The notes beneath the pieces were generated by a model, which worked only from the letters and a program-made list of their open reading frames with translations, made no database searches and was not told where the DNA came from. Shown here piece after piece: positions 1-6,656 of a DNA stretch of 14,290 bases (position 1 is the first letter of the stretch; the number at the start of each line of letters is the position of its first letter). This DNA is from Bacteroidota bacterium (GTDB taxonomy: Bacteria > Bacteroidota > Bacteroidia > Chitinophagales > Chitinophagaceae): the NCBI GenBank assembly GCA_023411775.1, contig JAEYOL010000180.1, positions 1 through 14,290 of the forward strand, given 5' to 3'. The position numbers were made by a program, and so were the translations under genes.

Positions 1-1374
1 TTGAATGCTGCCAAAAAACTTTGAAGCCTCTTCTCCTTTTAATACATAGTCACCCGTACCGCTCATCTTAAAGATCACCACTTCAAATGGCATTACAAAT
101 ATGTTGTAGCGCTGCACATCGCCACGCCGGGTTTTGTTGGTAAGATCGATCCCCTTGTATCCATTTCGGGTTATCTTTTGCCTGGATATGATCCTGCCCG
201 GTATATTTTCATAAAGCAGGCTGTCGATTGTAGTATACACTTTATCGCTACTATGTCCCCACATCCAGCCATTGGTCAAAATACGTGTAACCATATAATA
301 GCTACCGTTGGCCATATCGGCATACTGTCGCTGATCGAGACTTGGGTCTTCACCGAATTTGTAAAACTTGCCCGGTATACTTACCTTAAATAGGCTGTCA
401 TCAGCCACCTGGGTAGAAAACTTCACCGGTACCCTTACTTTCTCCACCTGGTTTTTATGCTGGCTGTCGCGGGCACCCATTTTAACGGGCCGCAGTTTAT
501 ATCCCTGGTCCCGCAAAATTTCGATCACACCCCGGTTGCCCGGCAGGTGGGCCGCGCCTACCCCTACAAAAAGTGACTGCCCCGAACGAAGTATCGAATC
601 AATGGATGAAGCCTGGATCTCGTTACGGCGATACAGGAATTTTTCATCAAAAGCAGGCGAAAAACTATTGTATTTATTGATGGAGTCGAGCCAGTCGAGG
701 TTGCCGCTGCGATAAGCTTCCTGGAGTTTGTTGAATGAATAACTGTTTTCGCTATCGTAACTGCGCTCTTTTATTTGCCTGTCCTTAGCCGCATCTTTAT
801 AGGCTTCCATCATCAGCTTCATACTCTCCGCGTACTTCTCGACACCCGCCACCTTCTTCCCCCATTTTTTGCCACACTGGTAGATATACATATCGAGATA
901 AGTGTCTTCTTCGAAGTCGCTGGACTCGTTACCGTAGGAACGATACAACAAATTGTTGATCGCTGACGGGTTGCTATATAGTGCTCTAGCGATTTTCTTA
1001 TCGTACTTATAAAATCTAAGTGTGTTGAGACGGAGATATTCGTTGGGAAGTTCTACATAATTGGATCCTGTATAACCAGAGTAGTTCCTGTAACCATAAT
1101 CCATTTCGTAGTTGCTCATATCCTCCTGCCAGGATTCGGGGTTTGTTTCAAGGGCCACCACGTCGGCATTGCGGATACCCAGGAAGAAAGAGTCGGCCAG
1201 GTGAAAAGCCAGTTTGCTGCTAACATGCATGGTGCCGAAAAGATAGGATGGCTTTTGAAGCCCGTTTCCCGTGATCTCCCATAACAGGCTTGGGTATTTC
1301 CTGGGCTTTATTTTTGACTGGGCGGTTAACAGAAATGGCAATAAAATCAGCCCGAGTATGAATATCCTCCTCAT
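1..1374 (-). CDS. TraB/GumN family protein, secreted (C-terminal end cut by window edge)
   Basis: The frame is open from an ATG at 1374-1372 to the left edge, giving 458 codons with no stop, so the C-terminus is missing. Residues 1-19 form a signal peptide (charged MRR, hydrophobic core, TAQ end), so the protein is exported. The TraB/GumN (Tiki-like) hallmarks are visible: a first GxxH motif (GTMH, residues 47-50, in the context YLFGTMH), a conserved glutamate (E76 in VVALE), and a second GxxH (GAAH, residues 273-276, in the context FVGVGAAHLPGNRG). In Tiki proteins of this superfamily such residues form a metal-dependent protease site, but activity of bacterial members is mostly unproven. 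The region after about residue 300 is an extra C-terminal domain I do not recognise. It diverges from queA across a 294-bp gap. No clear promoter was found for it. Confidence 0.85.
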   Translation of the reverse strand, partial: MRRIFILGLILLPFLLTAQSKIKPRKYPSLLWEITGNGLQKPSYLFGTMHVSSKLAFHLADSFFLGIRNADVVALETNPESWQEDMSNYEMDYGYRNYSGYTGSNYVELPNEYLRLNTLRFYKYDKKIARALYSNPSAINNLLYRSYGNESSDFEEDTYLDMYIYQCGKKWGKKVAGVEKYAESMKLMMEAYKDAAKDRQIKERSYDSENSYSFNKLQEAYRSGNLDWLDSINKYNSFSPAFDEKFLYRRNEIQASSIDSILRSGQSLFVGVGAAHLPGNRGVIEILRDQGYKLRPVKMGARDSQHKNQVEKVRVPVKFSTQVADDSLFKVSIPGKFYKFGEDPSLDQRQYADMANGSYYMVTRILTNGWMWGHSSDKVYTTIDSLLYENIPGRIISRQKITRNGYKGIDLTNKTRRGDVQRYNIFVMPFEVVIFKMSGTGDYVLKGEEASKFFGSIQ

Positions 1375-1503
1375 AATTTCTTCGTTCAGTGGCTGGTAAA
1401 ATACTACATTCTCACTTAAACCGGGCTTCTTAACGCTGCTTTCATGAAACTGCCCATTTGAAAAAATATTGCGCTGATGCGGTCAAATCTGCCGTTAAAT
1501 CTT

Positions 1504-1511
1504 TACCTTTG
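1504..1511 (+). promoter_or_regulatory. Candidate -7 element of the queA promoter
   Basis: TACCTTTG matches the Bacteroidota -7 consensus TAnnTTTG and is identical to the element upstream of the serine palmitoyltransferase gene. No TTTG lies at the expected 17-23 bp upstream, so the -33 half is weak or absent. Transcription from here would give a leader of about 150 nt before queA. Confidence 0.4.
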
Positions 1512-1540
1512 CCAGCTTTTATAGCTGTCGCATGACAGAT

Positions 1541-1616
1541 CCCGGTGCCGTAAGACCGGGGATTGCCGCTCCGACTGATCCTGCAGCAACCTGTATGCCC
1601 GGAGTCGATCAACCCC
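1541..1616 (+). promoter_or_regulatory. Candidate structured 5' leader of queA
   Basis: In the non-coding gap before queA, CCCGGT (1541-1546) can pair with ACCGGG (1555-1560). Alternatively the GGGG plus TTG of 1558-1565 (skipping one A) can pair with CAACCCC starting near 1610. That pairing encloses an inner stem CTCCG (1569-1573) with CGGAG (1600-1604). The two outer pairings compete for the same G run, so they exclude each other, as in a switch. It does not match preQ1, SAM or cobalamin aptamers as I remember them. Structure is by eye only, with no energy calculation. Confidence 0.3.
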
Positions 1617-1668
1617 CTCTATATTCCGGTGTATGTCGTGGGCCTTTTATAAACCACAAAATTCATCA

Positions 1669-2718
1669 ATGAAGCTCTCACAATTCCGTTTCGACCTGCC
1701 CTTAAACCTGATTGCCCAAAACCCCGCCAAAAAACGTGAAGACGCCAGAATGATGGTGGTTCATCGTCATACCGGCCAGATTGAAAACAAACATTTCCGT
1801 GATATCCTCGATTATTTTGATGACAAGGATGTTTTTGCAGTAAATAATACAAAGGTATTTCCTGCCCGTATGTACGGACGCAAGGAAAAAACAGGCGCCA
1901 AGATCGAAGTGTTTTTGCTTAGAGAGCTGAATCGTCCCAATCGTCTTTGGGATGTGATCGTAGACCCGGCCCGTAAGATCCGCGTGGGCAACAAACTTTA
2001 TTTTGGAGACCAGGAAGACCTGGTAGCTGAAGTGATCGACAATACCACCAGCCGCGGCCGGACCATCCGCTTTCTCTGGGAAGGCTCGGAAGAAGGTTTC
2101 CGCGCACAATTGGAAGCACTGGGCGAAACACCCCTGCCAAAGTATATCAAACGTAAACCCGACGAAGAAGATAAAGAGCGTTACCAGACTGTTTATGCCA
2201 AACATGAAGGCGCTGTTGCCGCCCCGACTGCGGGTCTCCATTTCAGCCGTGAGCTGATCAAGCGACTGGAGATAAAAGGTATCCGTTTTGCTGAAGTCAC
2301 ACTTCATACCGGCCTTGGTACTTTCAGGCCGATCGAAGTAGAAGATCTGAGCAAACACAAAATGGATGCTGAGTACTACAATATCGACGATACAGCCTGT
2401 AAGATCGTTAACCGCGCAAAAGAATATGGTCATCGTATCTGCTCTGTAGGTACTACCACGATGAGGGCACTGGAATCTTCATTTACCGCACAAAAACTGT
2501 TGAAGCCATCCGAGGGATGGACCAATATGTTTATTCACCCGCCTTACGAGTTCAATATTGCGGACTCGCTGGTCACCAATTTTCATTTACCCAAAACCAG
2601 CCTGCTGATCATGACCTGCGCGTTTGCCGGCTATGAACTGACCATGGAAGCTTATAAAAAAGCGATCAAGGACAAGTACCGGTTTTTTAGTTATGGGGAT
2701 GCGTTGCTGGTTGTGTAG
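1669..2718 (+). CDS. queA: tRNA preQ1(34) S-adenosylmethionine ribosyltransferase-isomerase QueA
   Basis: QueA transfers and isomerises the ribosyl group of S-adenosylmethionine onto 7-aminomethyl-7-deazaguanine (preQ1) at tRNA position 34, giving epoxyqueuosine in the cytoplasmic queuosine pathway. The 349-residue product has the usual family length. Conserved blocks are in order: NNTKVFPAR (59-67), AAPTAGLHF (184-192), LHTGLGTFRP (212-221), VGTTTMRALES (260-270), TNFHLPKTSLL (303-313) and YGDALL near the C-terminus. I start it at the ATG at 1669 because MKLSQFRFDLP is the typical QueA N-terminus; an in-frame ATG at 1633 would add 12 residues unlike the family. No other queuosine gene is nearby. 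A heptamer repeat begins 6 bp after the stop. Confidence 0.96.
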   Translation: MKLSQFRFDLPLNLIAQNPAKKREDARMMVVHRHTGQIENKHFRDILDYFDDKDVFAVNNTKVFPARMYGRKEKTGAKIEVFLLRELNRPNRLWDVIVDPARKIRVGNKLYFGDQEDLVAEVIDNTTSRGRTIRFLWEGSEEGFRAQLEALGETPLPKYIKRKPDEEDKERYQTVYAKHEGAVAAPTAGLHFSRELIKRLEIKGIRFAEVTLHTGLGTFRPIEVEDLSKHKMDAEYYNIDDTACKIVNRAKEYGHRICSVGTTTMRALESSFTAQKLLKPSEGWTNMFIHPPYEFNIADSLVTNFHLPKTSLLIMTCAFAGYELTMEAYKKAIKDKYRFFSYGDALLVV

Positions 2719-2724
2719 CTTTTA

Positions 2725-2755
2725 GGGGAATTAGGGATTGGGAATTTGGAGCTAG
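2725..2755 (+). repeat. Heptamer repeat tract after queA (GGAATTN family)
   Basis: Degenerate 7-bp units GGAATTA, GGGATTG, GGAATTT and GGAGCTA run in tandem from 6 bp after the queA stop, G-rich on the coding strand. The 16-bp string GGGGAATTAGGGATTG (2725-2740) recurs exactly, reverse-complemented, at 9054-9069. Confidence 0.75.
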
Positions 2756-2848
2756 TAGCCCCAGGATTTGTGTTTCTTTTGTCAGATTCTGTTTTTCAGC
2801 CTGGAGATATCGAAAATTGAGATGATTTAGATGCGATGGCTAAGCCAT

Positions 2849-3248
2849 GTCCGATACTTAAAGCTTCTGACATCTAGTAACGAAAATTTCTAAGATAACC
2901 TCGGGTAAAACACGGGCTGAAACGTTTTTTTATCGCGGCTTGATTTCAGACCCTGTCAGACACTTAAAGCTTCTGACATCTAGTAGCGAAAATTTCTAAG
3001 ATAACCTCGGGTAAAACACGAGCTGAAACGCTTTTTTTTGGGACTGGTTTTCAGCCCATGTCAGACACTTAAAGCTTCTGACATCTAGTAACGAAAATTC
3101 CTGGGAAAACCGCGGGTAAAACACGCGCTGAAACGCTATTTTTGGGGACTGATTTTCAGCCCATGTCAGACACTTAAAGCTTCTGACATCTAGTAGCAAA
3201 AATTCCTGGGAAAACCTCGGGTAAAACACGGATCAAAAACGTTTTTTA
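2849..3248. repeat. Array of four ~105-bp tandem repeats with conserved stem-loops
   Basis: Copies begin at 2849, 2955, 3060 and 3165 (spacing 106, 105, 105 bp); the last decays near 3235-3248. Each carries: stem 1, ATGTCAGA/TCTGACAT with an 11-nt loop (8 bp in copies 3 and 4, 7 bp in copy 2, one mismatch in copy 1); stem 2, a 4-bp stem around the constant loop GGTAAAACA; and stem 3, CTGAAA/TTTCAG (7 bp with an extra G-C in copies 2 and 3, lost in copy 4). Stem 2 reads CTCG/CGAG in copy 2 and CGCG/CGCG in copy 3, a compensatory T-A to G-C change, and CTCG/CGGG (T-G wobble) in copy 1. The 105-bp period is 35 codons, so reading frames appear by chance. Function unknown. Confidence 0.9.
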
Positions 3249-3253
3249 TTTAT

Positions 3254-3275
3254 GCCGGCATCCTGATATGCCGGC
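3254..3275. other. GC-rich hairpin at the end of the repeat array
   Basis: GCCGGCAT (3254-3261) and ATGCCGGC (3268-3275) form a perfect 8-bp stem with a 6-nt loop. It is followed only by TTTAG on the plus strand, so a terminator role is possible but not convincing. It lies just after the decayed fourth repeat copy and could end a transcript crossing the array. Confidence 0.45.
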
Positions 3276-3340
3276 TTTAGAATTCGACCTCATCGACATA
3301 GCTAATCAGCCGCCGCCCAACTGAACGAACACAACCTAGC

Positions 3341-3370
3341 TTTGGAATATAATTTCAGGTTCTATCTTTG
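3341..3370 (+). promoter_or_regulatory. Bacteroidota-type promoter before a 45-residue ORF
   Basis: TTTG (3341-3344), an 18-bp spacer and TATCTTTG (3363-3370) fit the consensus of the Bacteroidota primary sigma factor (TTTG / TAnnTTTG). The following ATG lies only 14 bp after the -7 element, predicting a nearly leaderless mRNA. Confidence 0.7.
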
Positions 3371-3384
3371 ACTAGCAACTGTTC

Positions 3385-3522
3385 ATGGAGAAAGAAACAC
3401 TAACGATCAGTATAGCAGAAAATCCTGGCCCGGAACTTATACGAAAGGGGAACATAAACTTAATAATCTATATCGTTGTGAACTTCATTTTGATATTCAC
3501 ATTAGGCTTTCTTATGAAATAG
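3385..3522 (+). CDS. Small single-pass membrane protein, 45 residues, unrecognised
   Basis: This short frame runs from the ATG at 3385 to TAG at 3520-3522. The product starts with a polar segment of about 23 residues (MEKETLTISIAENPGPELIR and on) followed by one hydrophobic helix, roughly residues 24-43 (NLIIYIVVNFILIFTLGFL), and a final MK. An acidic N-terminus and an R-K pair just before the helix leave the topology uncertain. A well-formed promoter sits immediately upstream, which is the main reason to believe it is expressed. There is no Shine-Dalgarno sequence, as is common in Bacteroidota. It is convergent with the next gene, 47 bp away. I do not recognise a family, and length alone gives weak coding evidence. 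Confidence 0.55.
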   Translation: MEKETLTISIAENPGPELIRKGNINLIIYIVVNFILIFTLGFLMK

Positions 3523-3569
3523 GATAGAGCGGTTTGACGGATCTGCACCAAATTTCACTGGCACTGTAT

Positions 3570-4196
3570 TCACCAAAACATATTCTTCTTCTTTTTATAA
3601 ACATACTGGTCTCCCTGTAGCATCGGGTGTTTTCCTTTTAGCCCCCCATCCGCGATAGTCAGCCTGAAGTCGGTAAAAAAATATTCCATGATCCAGGGCT
3701 CAAACCGGAATTCAAAATAGTTGTGTGAAGTAGATTCCATATTAAACACAGAAACACGTTCGGCGCTAAATTCAGAGATCAGCGCGATACTCGTCACATC
3801 CTGTTTTGGAAAATAAATAAACCCCTTCTCATCTGCCTGGTACCAGGAGCCACGCTCTCCCCTTTTTATACTGCCCGCTACGAACCTTAAGATATTCTGG
3901 TTCTTATCTGTGATTCTAACAGCTACAAAGTTTTCATTGGTAGCCGTGCTCCCATTAAGTGCAAAATCCTGTCCCGGCCAGGGGCGGCTATGGAAGGATA
4001 TCTCGCTGCCCGCGACTGCCCATTTCCCTGCTCCAAAACGGTCTAGCGCACCATAGCTCACGAAAAACTGGAAGACCTGGTCAGGTAGTATCCGGAAGCC
4101 TGACTCCACCTCGTGAACATCGCGCAGATAATATGTACCGGTAAAAGCTTCCGGGGGTTTTGAATTCATAAACATTAAGATACAACATATTAACAC
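3570..4196 (-). CDS. Hypothetical protein, about 199-208 residues
   Basis: I do not recognise this protein with confidence. The longest version uses GTG at 4196 and starts with a short hydrophobic stretch (LICCILMFM), which could be a weak export or anchor segment; in-frame ATGs at 4175 and 4169 would give 201 or 199 residues starting MFMNSK or MNSKPP. The body is rich in aromatic residues and beta-prone, with GTYYL near residue 20, VESGFRILPDQVFQFFVSYGA (about 31-51, split here by a predicted turn) and GKWAVAGSEISF (about 57-68). This suggests a small beta-sandwich or barrel-like domain, with a lysine-rich end (YKKKKN). It diverges from the serine palmitoyltransferase gene. The coding call rests on length, composition and absence of competing frames. 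Confidence 0.75.
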   Translation of the reverse strand: MLICCILMFMNSKPPEAFTGTYYLRDVHEVESGFRILPDQVFQFFVSYGALDRFGAGKWAVAGSEISFHSRPWPGQDFALNGSTATNENFVAVRITDKNQNILRFVAGSIKRGERGSWYQADEKGFIYFPKQDVTSIALISEFSAERVSVFNMESTSHNYFEFRFEPWIMEYFFTDFRLTIADGGLKGKHPMLQGDQYVYKKKKNMFW

Positions 4197-4210
4197 ATGA
4201 TTTACCCCTA

Positions 4211-4241
4211 TTTGAACCTGCCTTTCAAACCCTTACCTTTG
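4211..4241 (+). promoter_or_regulatory. Promoter of the serine palmitoyltransferase gene
   Basis: TTTG (4211-4214), a 19-bp spacer and TACCTTTG (4234-4241) match the Bacteroidota consensus in both halves. The start codon is at 4312, so the leader would be about 60-65 nt. That leader holds a short CGGG-TGA-CCCG hairpin at 4281-4291 of unknown relevance. Confidence 0.75.
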
Positions 4242-4311
4242 CGCAGTTTCACGCGGTTCCAGCAGTGACATAAGTGTAGCCGGGTGACCCGCACATCGAC
4301 AACTTAATAAT

Positions 4312-5580
4312 ATGGCAGATATATTTGATCGTTTATTGAAGAATTATGGCCCTATCGGCCAGCACAGGGAGAGAGCGCATGGTTATTTTGCCTTTCCAAA
4401 ACTGGAAGGTGAAATAGACAGCCGGATGAAATTTCGTGGAAAAGACATGATCGTCTGGAGTCTTAACAATTATCTCGGTCTTGCCAACCATCCCGAAGTT
4501 AGAAAAGCGGACGCGGATGCCGCCGCCAAATACGGGCTTGCTTTGCCCATGGGTGCCCGCATGATGAGCGGTAACAGCAATTTCCACGAACAACTCGAAG
4601 CAGAATTAGCCGCATTCGAACAAAAAGAAGATGCCATCCTGGTCAATTTCGGTTACCAGGGAATGGTGAGTTTGATCGATGCATTGTGCGGTCGTCATGA
4701 TGTGATTGTTTATGATGCGGAAAGTCATGCCTGTATAATAGATGGTGTGCGTTTACACCCCGGACATCGTTATGTTTTTAAACACAACGATATTGAAGAT
4801 TTTGAAAAACAATTGCAGCGCGCCACCGCCCTGATCGAAAAACAAAACGCTGGTGGCATTCTTGTTATCACGGAAGGCGTATTCGGCATGGCCGGCGACC
4901 AGGGTAAACTGGTTGAGATCGCAGCATTAAAGGATAAATATCAATTCCGTCTTCTTGTAGACGATGCCCACGGTTTTGGTACTTTGGGAAAAACAGGTGC
5001 CGGAGCTGGTGAAGAACAAGGTGTGCAAGATAAGATCGACCTCTATTTCTCCACTTTTGCAAAATCCATGGCCTCGATCGGCGCTTTTATCGCTGGTGAT
5101 CGTAAGATCATAGACTATATACGTTATAATATCCGCTCGCAGATCTTTGCGAAAAGTCTGCCCATGCCACTGGTGATAGGAAACCTGAAAAGACTTGAAT
5201 TGCTACGCACACAACCTCAGTTAAAAGACAAGCTTTGGGAAAATGCGCTTAAACTTCAAAATGGTCTCAAAGAAAGAGGTTTCGATATCGGTAACACTGA
5301 TTCCGTGGTCACCCCGGTTTACATGAAAGGTGGCGTGGAAGAAGCTACTGCCATGGTTATGGACCTGCGTGAGAACTACAGGATATTCTGCTCTATTGTA
5401 GTTTACCCGGTCATACCAAAGGGACATATCATCTACCGCCTGATCCCAACTGCGGTTCACACCGATGAGGATATCGAAGAAACATTAAACGCTTTTTCTG
5501 TTACAAAAGAAAAACTGGACGCAGGCAAGTATAAAGCCGAAGCGATTCCGGATATGGCTGAGGTTAGTGCCAAACGCTAG
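4312..5580 (+). CDS. spt: Serine palmitoyltransferase (PLP-dependent alpha-oxoamine synthase)
   Basis: The 422-residue protein belongs to the alpha-oxoamine synthases (serine palmitoyltransferase, AONS, KBL). These condense an amino acid with an acyl-CoA and release CO2. Visible features: H139 in YDAESHACIIDG (expected to stack on PLP), D217 and H220 in VDDAHGFG, and the Schiff-base lysine K251 in TFAKSMASIGAF, with the 31-residue His-to-Lys spacing seen in Sphingomonas SPT. I prefer SPT over the biotin enzyme (BioF) or KBL because the N-terminal HGYFAFPKLEG region, the ESHACIIDG motif and overall length fit Bacteroidota SPT, and no biotin gene is adjacent. It would make 3-ketosphinganine, the first step to the sphingolipids found in this phylum. 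It has its own promoter and seems monocistronic. Confidence 0.85.
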   Translation: MADIFDRLLKNYGPIGQHRERAHGYFAFPKLEGEIDSRMKFRGKDMIVWSLNNYLGLANHPEVRKADADAAAKYGLALPMGARMMSGNSNFHEQLEAELAAFEQKEDAILVNFGYQGMVSLIDALCGRHDVIVYDAESHACIIDGVRLHPGHRYVFKHNDIEDFEKQLQRATALIEKQNAGGILVITEGVFGMAGDQGKLVEIAALKDKYQFRLLVDDAHGFGTLGKTGAGAGEEQGVQDKIDLYFSTFAKSMASIGAFIAGDRKIIDYIRYNIRSQIFAKSLPMPLVIGNLKRLELLRTQPQLKDKLWENALKLQNGLKERGFDIGNTDSVVTPVYMKGGVEEATAMVMDLRENYRIFCSIVVYPVIPKGHIIYRLIPTAVHTDEDIEETLNAFSVTKEKLDAGKYKAEAIPDMAEVSAKR

Positions 5581-5587
5581 TGATTCT

Positions 5588-5666
5588 TTGGGAATTTGGA
5601 ATTGGGGGATTAGGAACTGGAAGTACCTATACTTCCAGGCTCTCATTCCTAACTCCAAATTCCCAA
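5588..5666. terminator. Large imperfect hairpin between convergent genes, probable bidirectional terminator
   Basis: Three stacked perfect stems: TTGGGAATTTGGA (5588-5600) with 5654-5666 (13 bp), TTAGGAA (5610-5616) with 5646-5652 (7 bp), and CTGGAAGTA (5617-5625) with 5630-5638 (9 bp), closed by the tetraloop CCTA. Unpaired segments lie at 5601-5609 and 5639-5645. It sits between two convergent stop codons. There is no long T tract, so the terminator role is inferred from position and stability. Confidence 0.6.
5591..5623 (+). repeat. Heptamer repeat tract after the SPT gene
   Basis: Units GGAATTT, GGAATTG, GGGGATTA (8 bp) and GGAACTG start 10 bp after the stop, G-rich on the coding strand. 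This tract is the left arm of the hairpin. Confidence 0.65.
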
Positions 5667-5685
5667 TAACTAATTCCTAGTTCCC
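5643..5685 (-). repeat. Heptamer repeat tract after the methyltransferase gene
   Basis: Read on the minus strand the units are GGAACTA, GGAATTA, GTTATTG, GGAATTT, GGAGTTA and GGAATGA. They begin 3 bp after the methyltransferase stop codon (5688-5690), again G-rich on the coding strand, and supply the right arm of the hairpin. Confidence 0.65.
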
Positions 5686-5687
5686 TC

Positions 5688-6602
5688 TTATTTTGTGATT
5701 ACATAAATCACCGAACTACACCTCCTCCGATCTCCCATCGCTTTCCAATTTGAACGGAGCCCATACCAGAAAGAAGATACCCAGTTTGATCTTGCGGGTC
5801 GGCCTTTAGCATGATTGCGGTATTTGCTGCTCATTAGTGAAATATAAAAGCTGTCATACCACATCGGCAGGTATTGTGAGATCTTCAACCCGTGTTTTGA
5901 CATGAGCTGTTCGACCGAACGAGGAGAGAAATGATATAAATGTCGCGGTACATCGTAGGCGGCCCAGTTTTCGGCATATACTTCCGCGTCATGAGAAGTG
6001 TAATTGGGTACCGCAATGAACAGCTTGCCATTTTCATGAAGGACTGTTTTCAATTGCTGCAGGTAGGCATGCAGATCATGTACATGTTCCAGGACATGCC
6101 AGAGCGTGATTGCATCAAAATGGCCGGCGGGTAAATTGAACAGCTGGCTTGTATCTGATAATTCAAGCCCATACAACTCCTTTGAAACCCTTCTCGCATC
6201 CGCATCCGGTTCCAGCCCCAACACGTCCCACTGGTGTTGCTTCATTTCATTTACAAATGACCCGGTCCCGCTTCCTACATCCAGCAACTTTCCACGTCCG
6301 AGCCCGGTTATCTTTTGAATAAGTTTTCTTTTTGAAATAAGTGTACGCCTCCTGACAACATGATAAAGCCGGTTGATAAATCCCGACGCGGTATTTGTAT
6401 GCGAAATATAATTGTCCGATTTATAGTAAGGGCCGATCGCATTTACACCGGGAACATCCTGTGTAAAACGCAGCGTACAATTTCCGCATTCCACGATCGT
6501 AAATGATGCCCCGCTTACCGTATGATCTTTAACCTGGAAAACATTTTTAAAAGCAGTTGAAGCGCAGGCCGGACATGATGTGTAGTGTATGAGATCAGAC
6601 AT
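5688..6602 (-). CDS. Class I SAM-dependent methyltransferase with N-terminal Cys4 motif
   Basis: The 304-residue protein has two CxxC pairs near the N-terminus (C10/C13 and C39/C42), typical of a small zinc-ribbon preceding this methyltransferase type. The Rossmann-fold SAM site follows: motif I LLDVGSGTGSF (106-116), acidic E131 at the end of strand 2 (LGLEPDA), and FDAITLWHVLEHVHD (162-176). The later PRHLYHFSP block and the SSVIYVITK end are also usual for full-length family members in this phylum. Substrate unknown; related enzymes act on sugars, lipids or small molecules. It is the last gene of the minus-strand cluster, 51 bp after the HU-domain gene, that gap being filled by a heptamer repeat. 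It converges on the SPT gene. Confidence 0.9.
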   Translation of the reverse strand: MSDLIHYTSCPACASTAFKNVFQVKDHTVSGASFTIVECGNCTLRFTQDVPGVNAIGPYYKSDNYISHTNTASGFINRLYHVVRRRTLISKRKLIQKITGLGRGKLLDVGSGTGSFVNEMKQHQWDVLGLEPDADARRVSKELYGLELSDTSQLFNLPAGHFDAITLWHVLEHVHDLHAYLQQLKTVLHENGKLFIAVPNYTSHDAEVYAENWAAYDVPRHLYHFSPRSVEQLMSKHGLKISQYLPMWYDSFYISLMSSKYRNHAKGRPARSNWVSSFWYGLRSNWKAMGDRRRCSSVIYVITK

Positions 6603-6607
6603 AGTTT

Positions 6608-6656
6608 TGGATGCTGGATACCAGATACTGGATGTTGGATCCCAGATACCGGATCA
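6608..6656. repeat. Seven-unit heptamer repeat (TGGATAC family)
   Basis: On the plus strand: TGGATGC, TGGATAC, CAGATAC, TGGATGT, TGGATCC, CAGATAC, CGGATCA. Units 1-3 and 4-6 also form a 21-bp higher-order repeat. It fills the gap between two operon genes; its last unit contains the stop codon (6654-6656) of the HU-domain gene. Here the G-rich strand is antisense to the operon, unlike the GGAATTN tracts. Confidence 0.85.

Larger units (their letters stand above)
2719..3384. other. Gene-poor stretch between queA and the 45-residue ORF
   Basis: This 666-bp stretch holds, in order, the heptamer tract, a partial-looking fragment near 2780-2800 (TCTGTTTTTCAGCC, similar to part of the 105-bp unit), the four-copy array, the GC-rich hairpin and the promoter of the small ORF. 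I see no credible protein gene in it. Confidence 0.7.

Noticed and set aside
1541..1616. Known cobalamin, SAM or preQ1 riboswitch
   Set aside because: Fragments such as GCAACCTGTA recall other aptamers, but the conserved cores and their spacing are missing.
1633..1668. Twelve-residue N-terminal extension of QueA
   Set aside because: Family members start at MKLSQF-like sequence, matching the ATG at 1669.
1702..2433. 243-codon frame antisense to queA
   Set aside because: queA is certain on the other strand with all family motifs; the antisense frame shows no recognisable domain and is a codon-bias shadow.
2996..3229. Minus-strand frame of 77 codons with a 35-residue internal repeat
   Set aside because: It exists because the 105-bp DNA repeat is divisible by three; copies 1 and 2 carry in-frame stops, and the peptide does not look like a folded repeat protein.
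2849..3248. CRISPR array
   Set aside because: Period is about 105 bp with the whole unit conserved, without short repeats separated by unique spacers, and no cas genes are present.
4281..4291. CGGG-TGA-CCCG hairpin in the SPT leader as a regulatory element
   Set aside because: The stem is four pairs with a three-base loop and is easily expected by chance.
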